Below are positions 35,906-44,064 of a stretch of DNA of 64,000 bases, piece by piece. The DNA is from Ferruginibacter sp. (GTDB lineage Bacteria > Bacteroidota > Bacteroidia > Chitinophagales > Chitinophagaceae). The notes under the pieces are model-generated. The model was not told the DNA's origin. It did not search any database and saw only the letters and a list, made by a program, of their open reading frames with translations. The translations under genes and the position numbers were made by a program. Every line of letters begins with the position of its first letter. Position 1 is the stretch's first letter. The stretch is from positions 27,080 through 91,079 of the forward strand of contig NZ_JAQBNR010000073.1 in assembly GCF_028288465.1 (NCBI RefSeq). Reading direction: 5' to 3'.

Positions 35906-36142
35906 TTACACTTTTTCAGGGACTAGCTTTATGCCGGTTACCAGGTCATACAACATCGTAAACTGCATGGCAACTTTTTCCTTTTCTTCATCCGATATAT
36001 TAACGCCTGGCTGTTTAAGATATAAGCCCTGGAGATCAAATAACAAAGAGCTAAACTCTTTTTTTGTTTTCTTTCGATATGTACAGCAAAAAAATTCAAT
36101 GGATTTGTTGTTCTGCTTGATAATTTTTTTTCTACTTTTCAT
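35906..36142 (-). CDS. Small basic hypothetical protein
   Basis: 78 residues with a strongly basic N-terminus (KSRKKIIKQNNKSI) and mixed helical rest (DEEKEKVAMQFTMLYDLVTGI). No motif recognised. Divergent from the gene at 36295, so it may be a regulator of it, but this is only a guess from arrangement. Confidence 0.45.
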   Translation of the reverse strand: MKSRKKIIKQNNKSIEFFCCTYRKKTKKEFSSLLFDLQGLYLKQPGVNISDEEKEKVAMQFTMLYDLVTGIKLVPEKV

Positions 36143-36256
36143 AAAATATACATTTGTTTAAGGTGATAGTTTATTATTATTTTTCGTTGATTACATCACA
36201 AGAAGTGAAACATTTTGTTTCACAAAAATAGGCAAATATTTAATAAGTGCAACAAA

Positions 36257-36290
36257 TTGTATCATTTTTTATTTATTTTTTTTACCTTTG
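36257..36290 (+). promoter_or_regulatory. Bacteroidota-type promoter before 36295 gene
   Basis: TACCTTTG at 36283-36290 fits the TAnnTTTG -7 element, and TTG at 36257-36259 fits the -33 element. The ATG is at 36295, so the start of transcription would fall almost on the start codon, giving a leaderless or near-leaderless mRNA. Confidence 0.5.
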
Positions 36291-36294
36291 GTTG

Positions 36295-36516
36295 ATGACA
36301 CTGAAAGAGGCATTCACGGAGTTAATGAATTCCGATGAATTCAAAAATATGGCTAAAGAAAAAGACGCGGCCGGCGGTAAGTACCGCGTGTATTTAAGCA
36401 GATTTAAAAAAGATCAATTAAAGATTGGAGCCATTGCTGAATTACTTATTAAGCATGGATACACGGTTGAAGCAGTTAAAAATGGATCAACTAAAGTTGC
36501 CAAAAAGAAAAAATAG
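36295..36516 (+). CDS. Small basic protein, element regulator candidate
   Basis: 73 residues from the ATG at 36295. TLKEAFTELMNSDEFKNMAKEKDAAGGKYRVYLSRFKKDQLKIGAIAELLIKHGYTVEAV ends in a lysine tail (KVAKKKK). It looks like a small DNA-binding protein seen in Bacteroidota phages and islands, but I cannot name it. It is divergent from 35906-36142 and convergent with the structural gene at 36589. Confidence 0.6.
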   Translation: MTLKEAFTELMNSDEFKNMAKEKDAAGGKYRVYLSRFKKDQLKIGAIAELLIKHGYTVEAVKNGSTKVAKKKK

Positions 36517-36588
36517 GTTACCTATTACCACTGCACATGTTAAAAGTTCTTTCGGTCACTAATCGGGACCGAAAGAACTTCCAACATT

Positions 36589-38907
36589 TTACAGTAATTT
36601 CCTAAAGTCATTGTCAGCAGATGACAATAGCTTAAATACCTGGCTTGCATTAGTACTTAAATTTATTCCAGCCTGCATTAAAAAGCCTTTATACACCGCT
36701 CCATTAAAAACAAAGCTGAAACATTTACTAGGATTGTTTTCCAAAGCTTGCGGCATATTAATTGGCACTTTTACTTCAATCTCCATATATTTTGGAATAA
36801 AGAGTGGTGCATCCAGGTCACGGATTACAATGTCAGCATTAAGATCTCGTATGAAAGCGCCTTGCCTGGTATACACTTTATCATTTTTTTCAGTTGTTTG
36901 AAAAGGCAAAAGTTTATTTTCAAAGCCCTGCATCATACTACGGATCCAGTTTCCATGCTTCCGGATGATATCAGCTACAGTCATATCTTCCAAATTAAAA
37001 ACGGTGCCAGGACTCAGCAAGCCGGTTATCTCATCATACACACCTCTTTTTAATGCATAGGCGCTTATTCCGCTAGTGGTAATTGTACCGGTTACTGTTT
37101 CATTTACCAGAGTTTCAGCAACGGTAACATAAGTAAAGCCAACCACCAGCCAGCTGGTATTTGTTACTGTATAGATACCGGCATTCACGCCACTTGCCAG
37201 TGTTATCTGTGTACCTGGTTGCAATAACCAAAGCGGTATCTTTATTGTATGTGGTGCCGTTACTTCATAGGCAGTTTCATTCAGTAAGGCAAAATTATAC
37301 GGCACATCTTTGCCCACATTTACCAGCCATACGTCATTGTCACTATCTGTATCGGTTGTTGTTTTACCGTCAAAATTAATACGGGTATACTCAAAGCCGT
37401 AGCTATCCCGGCGGTATGGACTAACCATATTGAATTCGCTTACAATACGGGTAATTGGGCTGCTGTACAAATATGTATTGTTGAATTCATCCCGACCGTT
37501 GATATCGGTGTAATCTTTCGCCTCACTGCCAAATTTGAAGGTGTTGGCCATAAAGTCAACAGCATACTGAATTTTCGGTCGCTGCTTTATTTCTCCTAGT
37601 GGAAAAGGATTACTGCTGTCGTAATAATGCTGTTTTGCTTCCAGGGTTAATTTATTGCCTTCAACCCCCATGCCTGCATTAAACTGTACATTAGCCGCTT
37701 TAAATAAATCGGTCATTTTGCTTTTAATCTTGGCAGTTGTAAAGCCGCGAATGGCATCGCCACAAGTGATACAGATATTTTTATTATCAAACAATAACTG
37801 GCTAACAGCATCTTCCGGATCCCCGGTAATTTTGCCGGTTAGCTTACGGTAATAATCATAAAGCGTAAACATTTTTACAAATGTTGGTCTAAACCTGGTA
37901 ACATATTTTATTTGTAAACTGCTGCCATCAGTAAACTCATAGCTATATCCACTAGTCATCTCTGTTAACGAAATTGTTATCAGAAACAGCTTGCCGTCCG
38001 GCGGCACGGTAATGGTAAACGCTGGACTGTAATCGTAAACTGTTGCCGGGTCAGGATATAGCAAAGGGATTGTTTGAAATACTTCCCCCCAGCTGGCAAT
38101 TATTTTTTGTTCAAGCCAGGAGGGGTGCCCGGCTGAAACTTTAAATTTAACTCCAACCTTCACTGGTATTTCAATAACAATTGGAGTTGTATTTTCATTT
38201 TTGAAAAAAAAGTTGGAAGATGTTGCGATGTAGCTTGCCAGGGCAGTAGGGCTGTTGAATGGGTCAATTTGTTCGAAGTATTCATCCACTGCAACAGTAC
38301 CTGAAGAAACTCCCTCTGAATTCAACAACGAAAGATTTGTTGCTGTTGTCCCTTCTTCATAAGCCACACCATCGACTATTGCAAAATTGTTCTTTTGTTG
38401 CAAGGAAATGCCATCACAATATACATTGATTGCATCGGGGTCATCCATCGGAATAGGGTATTCTGTTCCTTCATTTGCTTTTAATAATTTGCTGATTCCT
38501 CCTTCCATAATATTTATAGTGATTTTAAAATTGTCATCAATTAAAGAACTAAAGTCTAAATCTCCTTTGTAAAGAAATTTGTATTGGTAAGCAAAAGTTG
38601 TAGGTGTAAGTTTTAAATGCAGCTGAGTAAAAAGAATGAAAAGTTTTCGCTCAACATTTTGATTTAAAAAAATGCTTCTTAATATTTTGGCTCCTTCTTT
38701 GACAAATCCCAGCTTTAAACTGAAATTTCTTACAACTCCATGGTTTGTGATATTTCGTTGCCAGCCTATTGCAATATCATTCCATCCATCCGGGCTATTA
38801 GGCAGCGGCCAGCGTTCACTGGTGCTAATAACGGCGCCATTGTCAACTTTCATGGTGCCGCCATCAGTGCGCTCGTCATCTACTATAAACATTTTGAACT
38901 TCTTCAT
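36589..38907 (-). CDS. Large phage-structural-like protein (tail/baseplate or adhesin type)
   Basis: 772 residues. The N-terminus DIAIGWQRNITNHGVVRNFSLKLGFVKEGAKILRSIFLNQNVERKLFI resembles a family of Bacteroidota phage structural proteins, and the body is beta-rich with many Tyr/Thr/Asn. No enzymatic motif. It is the last and largest gene of the minus-strand module, after the 80-residue protein and terS-like gene. If this is a satellite, a carried structural protein could redirect host range of helper particles; a leftover from a prophage is also possible. Confidence 0.6.
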   Translation of the reverse strand: MKKFKMFIVDDERTDGGTMKVDNGAVISTSERWPLPNSPDGWNDIAIGWQRNITNHGVVRNFSLKLGFVKEGAKILRSIFLNQNVERKLFILFTQLHLKLTPTTFAYQYKFLYKGDLDFSSLIDDNFKITINIMEGGISKLLKANEGTEYPIPMDDPDAINVYCDGISLQQKNNFAIVDGVAYEEGTTATNLSLLNSEGVSSGTVAVDEYFEQIDPFNSPTALASYIATSSNFFFKNENTTPIVIEIPVKVGVKFKVSAGHPSWLEQKIIASWGEVFQTIPLLYPDPATVYDYSPAFTITVPPDGKLFLITISLTEMTSGYSYEFTDGSSLQIKYVTRFRPTFVKMFTLYDYYRKLTGKITGDPEDAVSQLLFDNKNICITCGDAIRGFTTAKIKSKMTDLFKAANVQFNAGMGVEGNKLTLEAKQHYYDSSNPFPLGEIKQRPKIQYAVDFMANTFKFGSEAKDYTDINGRDEFNNTYLYSSPITRIVSEFNMVSPYRRDSYGFEYTRINFDGKTTTDTDSDNDVWLVNVGKDVPYNFALLNETAYEVTAPHTIKIPLWLLQPGTQITLASGVNAGIYTVTNTSWLVVGFTYVTVAETLVNETVTGTITTSGISAYALKRGVYDEITGLLSPGTVFNLEDMTVADIIRKHGNWIRSMMQGFENKLLPFQTTEKNDKVYTRQGAFIRDLNADIVIRDLDAPLFIPKYMEIEVKVPINMPQALENNPSKCFSFVFNGAVYKGFLMQAGINLSTNASQVFKLLSSADNDFRKLL

Positions 38908-38939
38908 TTTTGTAATTTTCTGTTACTGTGTAGTAATAT

Positions 38940-39182
38940 TTATAAGGTTTTATAAGGTTCTGACTTATTTCGAACTACGGTTTTCAGCTCTTTAAATCCA
39001 TTCGACGCAATACTCACTGATGCATAAAACTCAGTTGATGTAACTGGCTTTTCGTTAATAAAGAATTCGCTTGCCAGGTTTCCATGAATCTTAATTGTAT
39101 AATTTTTCGGGAAAATATCTTCCAGTTTAATTTGCCCGGCTGATAGTGCTTTCAGCAGCTTTATTTTTTCTAGTCTACTCAT
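38940..39182 (-). CDS. Small element protein, paralogue of 39756-40028
   Basis: 80 residues. Shares with the 90-residue protein a start MxRLxKIxxLKxLxAGxIxxEDxxPK and a later FINxxPV segment. The ATG overlaps the stop of the terS-like gene by 4 bases (39179-39182). Unknown function; the basic and amphipathic N-terminus could bind a partner. Confidence 0.6.
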   Translation of the reverse strand: MSRLEKIKLLKALSAGQIKLEDIFPKNYTIKIHGNLASEFFINEKPVTSTEFYASVSIASNGFKELKTVVRNKSEPYKTL

Positions 39183-39712
39183 GATCCGGATTTCTTTAAA
39201 CGTTCAATAATAGCATCTAGCTGCGGCTCAGTCAACGCGTCAAAATCCAGTTCAATCACTTGCTTATCTCTCCAAAGATCTTTTTGTCGATTTTTTAACC
39301 AATTCATTGCGGCGCCGGCATCGGGTGGTAAATGTTTTGTTACAATTTTTTTCTTATAGGTATCTTCAGCCTTTATTTGGCCATCTGAAGTTATTTCAAG
39401 GTTTTGCTTGCTATCTACCTTTTCGTAAGTAATCTCATCATAATCGTATCCCTTTGCCCTTTTAAAAAAACTTTCAGCAATGGTTGCATCAGCTATTTGC
39501 TTACCTGCCATGACTGACCCGAAAAACCCTGGCTTTTGTTTCTTCCAATTGGTTATGGTTTGTTCATCTACACCGAAATAAAAAGCCAGGTCTTTGTCCG
39601 TAAAGCCCAAAAGGCAAAGTTTATATGCTTGGTGTGCAAACTCCTTTTTGTACTTTGTAGGCGCTCCTCCTTTATTTCCGTCTGGTAAAAAGTCTTCTAA
39701 ATTTCCGGGCAT
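39179..39712 (-). CDS. Terminase small subunit-like protein (TerS)
   Basis: 177 residues. GGAPTKYKKEFAHQAYKLCLLGFTDKDLAFYFGVDEQTITNWKKQKPGFFGSVMAGKQIADATIAESFFKRAKGYDYDE is the helix-turn-helix TerS family pattern, followed by HLPPDAGAAMNWLKNRQKDLWRDK at residues 130-155, typical of the same family in phages. TerS selects DNA for packaging. No large terminase is in the element, so packaging would need a helper phage, as in phage-inducible islands. A transcription regulator of similar fold is the alternative. Confidence 0.8.
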   Translation of the reverse strand: MPGNLEDFLPDGNKGGAPTKYKKEFAHQAYKLCLLGFTDKDLAFYFGVDEQTITNWKKQKPGFFGSVMAGKQIADATIAESFFKRAKGYDYDEITYEKVDSKQNLEITSDGQIKAEDTYKKKIVTKHLPPDAGAAMNWLKNRQKDLWRDKQVIELDFDALTEPQLDAIIERLKKSGS

Positions 39713-39755
39713 TTACGTCATCTTTAAATTGTTTGCAAAAAGCTTATTCTTTCAA

Positions 39756-40028
39756 TTATTCATAGTACTTTTTGAGTTTTTGAAAGCGATCTTCTAGCGT
39801 CACTCCATCAATTCGTATATCGGTGATGAATTCTGAAACTGTTTCAGAGGCTTTTGTAATTTCCTTCATGTAGGTTTCATGATCAACCGGCCGACCATTA
39901 ATAAAGCTCACTCCATCCATGTCAACACTTGAAATATGGATTGAAAAAACCTTTGGTTTAAAATCTTCAACAGTAATTAAACCGGCCTGCAGTTCTTTTA
40001 GCATGCGTATTTTTGCCAGTCTGTTCAT
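39756..40028 (-). CDS. Small element protein, paralogue of 38940-39182
   Basis: 90 residues. NRLAKIRMLKELQAGLITVEDFKPK, VSFINGRPVDHETY and an acidic-helix C-terminus match the layout of the 80-residue protein downstream. The two bracket the terS-like gene, an unusual arrangement. Unknown function. Confidence 0.6.
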   Translation of the reverse strand: MNRLAKIRMLKELQAGLITVEDFKPKVFSIHISSVDMDGVSFINGRPVDHETYMKEITKASETVSEFITDIRIDGVTLEDRFQKLKKYYE

Positions 40029-40111
40029 TTAATCAATTTCTTTTTAACTTTTCGAAATGTGCCGGCACCGCTCCTCAACGGCACCGGCACGATAACAGAA
40101 AAGCATTACTG

Positions 40112-40342
40112 CTATTTATCAACGTATAGCACCCCGTGAGTTTTTTCCAACTCTGCTTTGTATATTTCTCCATTATTTATAGCAGCAGTAAGTATTTCGT
40201 TTTTGCTGATGCTATGTAAATGACCTTCATCTGTAATCGCTTTAATACTTGCCTCTCTTGATGTTTCAGGCAAGCGACCAAACTTTATATCTGCCTGTAC
40301 TTTTATCAGCTGCTTTGCAAGTGCTGGTGTTTTATCATTCAT
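40112..40342 (-). CDS. Small element protein
   Basis: 76 residues with many lysines and helices. NDKTPALAKQLIKVQADIKFGRLPETSREASIKAITDEGHLHSI has no named family. It lies in the string of short, closely spaced minus-strand genes between the rep gene and terS-like gene, all probably one transcript. Confidence 0.55.
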   Translation of the reverse strand: MNDKTPALAKQLIKVQADIKFGRLPETSREASIKAITDEGHLHSISKNEILTAAINNGEIYKAELEKTHGVLYVDK

Positions 40343-40363
40343 ACTGTTCTCTTTTTTGAGTGT

Positions 40364-40621
40364 TTAATATTGAATTTCACTGATCAAAAACTCAGTCTCC
40401 GCACCTGGTAGAAGATATAAATCACAATCCAGATTGCTGTGCACGTTGGCGCCGGAGTTTAACGCTAGCGCTTCATCTGGTGTGATGCTTGTATCTTTTA
40501 CTTTGCTGACTTTTTTAAATGTAACCGGACCGGCTTGCGACAGACCTGCGTTTGCGCCGTTATCTGTAAACACCATGTCTTTTGGTGAGCACTTCCATTG
40601 TTCGTATGTTTTGTTTGCCAT
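40364..40621 (-). CDS. Small element protein, related to 40624-40923
   Basis: 85 residues. The C-terminal half, SITPDEALALNSGANVHSN then LYLLPGAETEFLISEIQY, corresponds to ISPEEANTLNTMVEHGQ then LYLVPGEKDIFTMDEIDY in the next gene upstream. Unknown function. Confidence 0.6.
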   Translation of the reverse strand: MANKTYEQWKCSPKDMVFTDNGANAGLSQAGPVTFKKVSKVKDTSITPDEALALNSGANVHSNLDCDLYLLPGAETEFLISEIQY

Positions 40622-40623
40622 AG

Positions 40624-40923
40624 TTATTGTTTTTGCAAGCTTGAATAATCGATTTCATCCATGGTAAATATGTCCTTTTCACCCGGTACCAAATACAGTG
40701 AAACAAATGTATTCTGGCCGTGTTCAACCATGGTGTTTAATGTATTGGCTTCTTCTGGACTTATTACCACCCGGGCACGTAGCCTTTTCAGTTTTTCAAA
40801 CCTAATTTTCCCCGTTTCACCTTCTCTAAAATGCACACATCGCATTTCCCATTCTTCAAAAAAGAGCGGGTTTTTATTTTCTGCATTCCTGGCTTCAGCT
40901 TTGTTTTTTTGTTTTTCTAACAT
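40624..40923 (-). CDS. Small element protein, related to 40364-40621
   Basis: 99 residues with a basic N-terminus (KQKNKAEARNAENKN) and a C-terminal half homologous to the next gene. They lie 3 bases apart and are likely translated together. Unknown function. Confidence 0.6.
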   Translation of the reverse strand: MLEKQKNKAEARNAENKNPLFFEEWEMRCVHFREGETGKIRFEKLKRLRARVVISPEEANTLNTMVEHGQNTFVSLYLVPGEKDIFTMDEIDYSSLQKQ

Positions 40924-41047
40924 CTTTTGTTTTTTTAAATTTTATGAATTCATTTTATTATAACAAGAGGCAGGGGGTAATTTCAACCCCGCTAACCTCC
41001 TAATTATGCATTCGTTGTTTAACTTCGTTCACCTTCGATTTATTAAA

Positions 41048-41452
41048 CTATTTATGCCAGTCAAAATTTTCAACTTTATTTGCATGTACTGTCAATGCAT
41101 CATCAAACTCAGGTGAAATCATACTTTTACCCGGATTTTCTTTAACCCATCTTTCTTCGAACTGGCTATAATTTTTAATGTCAAATACTTGATCACTATT
41201 GCCATTTTTTCCGGGTACCTCTGCCAGCCATTTGCGTTCTCTAAAATAATTTTCAATAACCTCGTCCGGGGGTACTGGATTGAATGTTCTAGTATCTCTT
41301 ATTTCAACTCCGTTTTTACTTGATACAATTCCTCTGTCAGTAATTTCAAAACTCAGGTCATTTGAAATGATCATAAATAAATCATCATCGGATAAAACTG
41401 CCTTATGACCCCGTGGAATCCAGCCTACTATTTGTTGTTTTGTAATTGACAT
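41048..41452 (-). CDS. Hypothetical element protein
   Basis: 134 residues. SITKQQIVGWIPRGHKAVLSDDDLFMIISNDLSFEI and later a region with FNPVPPDEVIENYFRERKWL, no motif known to me. Same direction as neighbours, 18 bases after the previous gene. Possibly a phage early-region protein. Confidence 0.55.
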   Translation of the reverse strand: MSITKQQIVGWIPRGHKAVLSDDDLFMIISNDLSFEITDRGIVSSKNGVEIRDTRTFNPVPPDEVIENYFRERKWLAEVPGKNGNSDQVFDIKNYSQFEERWVKENPGKSMISPEFDDALTVHANKVENFDWHK

Positions 41453-41469
41453 TTTTGCTTTTTAAAAGG

Positions 41470-42045
41470 TTAGAATTTTTTAAGTAAATAATAATTTCCG
41501 TACCCCGCAATAGCATGCGCATTAACGATCTGTTCATTCAGAGTTCTTGCATTTTTGATTGATATGCGGGTACTAACAATTGGAGGTTCATATCGGGTTT
41601 TGTCGCCTAAGCTTCTTAATTGTATTCCTATAAAATCCACCGGGCTGCCGTCCATCCCTTCAAATCTTACTTTCCTTACTGGTTTCGCCATGTATTTATC
41701 AAACCAAAAAGTATCATTGCTGTGCGGCCCAAATCCCAAAGAAGGATCTAACGCCTCCAATTCGGCAAGATATCTTTTGAATTCGTCACCAACCAGGTTG
41801 GCATAATCGAAATCATTATTGATTATTGAATTGGGATTTTGCGGATCAAATACTTTTTCCCCATTTGTGGACAACCGCTGTTCACTCTTTACTGGCTCTG
41901 CGATGGCGGCGAATATTTCAGCCTTGTCTTCAACCGTAAATTCTTCTTCGTCCATCAGTGCAGTAATATTTTCATTGGTAGCGCCTTCGTTTAAAAGATT
42001 GCGGTATTTAGTAACGGCTTTCTTCTTGGTTGTTTGGTGTAACAT
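41470..42045 (-). CDS. Hypothetical element protein
   Basis: 191 residues, acidic. N-terminus has a helix-turn-like LLNEGATNENITALMDEEEFTVEDKAEIFAAIAE. The rest holds GDEFKRYLAELEALDPSLGFGPHSNDTFWFDKYMAKPVRKVRF. No known family. It is the first gene after the replication protein. Confidence 0.55.
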   Translation of the reverse strand: MLHQTTKKKAVTKYRNLLNEGATNENITALMDEEEFTVEDKAEIFAAIAEPVKSEQRLSTNGEKVFDPQNPNSIINNDFDYANLVGDEFKRYLAELEALDPSLGFGPHSNDTFWFDKYMAKPVRKVRFEGMDGSPVDFIGIQLRSLGDKTRYEPPIVSTRISIKNARTLNEQIVNAHAIAGYGNYYLLKKF

Positions 42046-42107
42046 TTTTTTTATTTATGGTTATGTATTAATTTACTTTCTTAAATAGTTTATACTTTTC
42101 GCTATAA

Positions 42108-43334
42108 TCAGCTTGCATACTTACTTTCATGAGGCATAAAAATTGATTCCAACCCTTCACTACATTTTTCTTTAAAGAACTGCAGCACGCCAAATCGCTT
42201 CTTAAACTTCATAACTGTTTCGTTGGTTTCTTCAATAGCATTTAGCTGCATATATTGTTTTGCTGCTTCGGCAATGGCTTTAAAATCATCCGTAGTAAAG
42301 GTTACCAGGCCGCAACGTTTTAAGTAATCATAGTGCAATGCGTCAATACTGAGGACCGTTACTTTACTTGCATCTTCGCACCAGCGTTCGTACAAATAGT
42401 TTAGTTCCCGCTCATCTTTACTGCCTGTTTTTATGCTTACGGCTGCGGGAACGTCTGGCTGCTGTACCGGGCTATCAAACTTGCCTGTTCGCTCCCGGGT
42501 TATCCAATTGTGTGCTGCACTATGCCAGTCTACCAACTTTAAGCCATTGCTTTGTTTCCAACCGTTGGCATTATAATGGTTATAAAATATGCTGGCTTGT
42601 TCCTGGCATTTTTTCGCCGGCCAGTATCCTGGCTTCTTAGGGCTACCAATAATTTTTACAAAAAATTCATAAGCTTCATCTTCCGTTGGTGCAATAAATT
42701 TTTCGGCGCGGGTATTCTTCTTTTGTAGTGCAGCGGTCGGCTGGTCTAATACTAATGGCATTTCATTTACCGATTCAATTAAAACTGGGTTTTGCGGGGG
42801 CAATTCATTTGCCCCAATATTTGTTTCTTTTATTTCATTTACTATACTTTGCTTTACTTTACTTTGTGTGGTTTCTTCCCCAATTAATTGCATCGGCGGT
42901 GTAGTTTCTTGGTGGGTAACAGGGAGTGTATCACCTTCTAAACATATAAGCCGGTGTATTTCTTTTACCATGCTAATCTTACGGCCGGCCTCCTTTACTA
43001 TTTTGGACCATCTCTTCTGTATTCCTTTAGAAGTTAAAATCTGTAAACTATCAGATAAATTCTTGTCGAATATTTTTATGTCATCTGAATAACATGTTGC
43101 AAGTACTTCTTCCAAAAGCTGGATATCAATGGCATTGTTTTTACAAAAAAGCATTTTGTTAATATTGCTCCATTCGCAATAATAGCCGCCAGGACCACCG
43201 TAAATATGTTTCCAAAGCTTGTGCACTATTGCATACCCGGGAAGACCGTGCATGGCCTCGACATACTGCAGGTTGTCATCATCCTTTGTATCCTGATTGT
43301 AATATTTTAGACTGTTGTCTGTAGGCCTGGCCAT
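42108..43334 (-). CDS. Phage-type replication initiation protein (DUF4373/Lin1244-like)
   Basis: 408 residues. The N-terminal 110 residues (SLKYYNQDTKDDDNLQYVEAMHGLPGYAIVHKLWKHIYGGPGGYYCEWSN) match the DUF4373/Lin1244-Lin1753-like domain of phage and island replication proteins. The rest is a variable linker and a helical C-terminus. It likely binds the element's origin and recruits a host helicase. No helicase gene is adjacent. Directly downstream of two HTH genes, in the order typical of islands. Confidence 0.8.
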   Translation of the reverse strand: MARPTDNSLKYYNQDTKDDDNLQYVEAMHGLPGYAIVHKLWKHIYGGPGGYYCEWSNINKMLFCKNNAIDIQLLEEVLATCYSDDIKIFDKNLSDSLQILTSKGIQKRWSKIVKEAGRKISMVKEIHRLICLEGDTLPVTHQETTPPMQLIGEETTQSKVKQSIVNEIKETNIGANELPPQNPVLIESVNEMPLVLDQPTAALQKKNTRAEKFIAPTEDEAYEFFVKIIGSPKKPGYWPAKKCQEQASIFYNHYNANGWKQSNGLKLVDWHSAAHNWITRERTGKFDSPVQQPDVPAAVSIKTGSKDERELNYLYERWCEDASKVTVLSIDALHYDYLKRCGLVTFTTDDFKAIAEAAKQYMQLNAIEETNETVMKFKKRFGVLQFFKEKCSEGLESIFMPHESKYAS

Positions 43335-43340
43335 AATAAT

Positions 43341-43637
43341 CTATTGCCTTTTTTTGATTACTAAAGATGGATGATTAGGATTGGTAGACAGATACCAGGC
43401 TGGAAACTTTGTTTGCTTACAAGTGTTTCTTTTAATCTGCCATAGAAGCCCGCATTTTTCTAAACTTCTTTTATGACGGGTAATATTTTTATGAGGTATT
43501 TCGGTTGCTGCTGATACCATAGCAGCGGTTGCAGTATGCTTTAACAAATACTGCTGTACTATTTGGCATTCGGTATAATTTCTTTTATTTTTGCTATGCT
43601 TATTTAAAGAATTTATCCCGGTGTGAGTTGCATTCAT
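43341..43637 (-). CDS. Winged-helix-like DNA-binding protein
   Basis: 98 residues. NYTECQIVQQYLLKHTATAAMVSAATEIPHKNITRHKRSLEKCGLLWQIKRNTCKQTKFPAWYLSTN has the layout of a winged helix (helix-turn-helix, then wing with AWYL). Possible early regulator of the island. Start at 43637, 11 bases after the excisionase-like gene. Name not assigned. Confidence 0.6.
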   Translation of the reverse strand: MNATHTGINSLNKHSKNKRNYTECQIVQQYLLKHTATAAMVSAATEIPHKNITRHKRSLEKCGLLWQIKRNTCKQTKFPAWYLSTNPNHPSLVIKKRQ

Positions 43638-43648
43638 GTCGGGATATT

Positions 43649-43885
43649 TTATTTGTGAGTAGTGGCATAGGTTGCAGCTTCAACCTGTTTTTCCGAATGA
43701 CTAGTTTTAGGATTTGATAACATCCAGGTTTCTAATTTTTCCTTTTCAAAAAATATTTTTTTGCCGTTGGGTTTGCTAAATGGTAGTATGCCGGCACTGG
43801 TCATTTTATAAACAGTGCTCTTTGCATATCCTAAAAATTTAACACCTTCTTCAAAGCTCAATACCTTCACATTTGATAAATCCAT
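43649..43885 (-). CDS. Excisionase/AlpA-like HTH protein
   Basis: 78 residues. VLSFEEGVKFLGYAKSTVYKMTSAGILPFSKPNGKKIFFEKEKLETWML is an HTH_17/AlpA-type excisionase domain. With the integrase it would drive excision, and it lies at the start of the minus-strand replication module, where islands keep such a gene. First gene after the terminator at 43995-44014. Confidence 0.8.
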   Translation of the reverse strand: MDLSNVKVLSFEEGVKFLGYAKSTVYKMTSAGILPFSKPNGKKIFFEKEKLETWMLSNPKTSHSEKQVEAATYATTHK

Positions 43886-43994
43886 TTCATTAAATTTTAA
43901 AAGTGATTTTGATTTAACGTCATTACGATAGAATAAAATTCAACAAAATGAAATGAAATGATAAGACCTATTTAGTGAGGTACGGGCAATAAAA

Positions 43995-44014
43995 AAGCCT
44001 GCAAATGCAGGCTT
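43995..44014 (-). terminator. Terminator between integrase unit and replication module
   Basis: Perfect hairpin AAGCCTGC / GCAGGCTT with 4-base loop and a T-run on the minus strand. It lies after the gene at 44065, so integrase and that gene form one unit and the replication module another. Confidence 0.7.
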
Positions 44015-44064
44015 GTAAAGGAAAATATTAATTATTAAATTAGTGGTACCGTACCGTACGGTCT

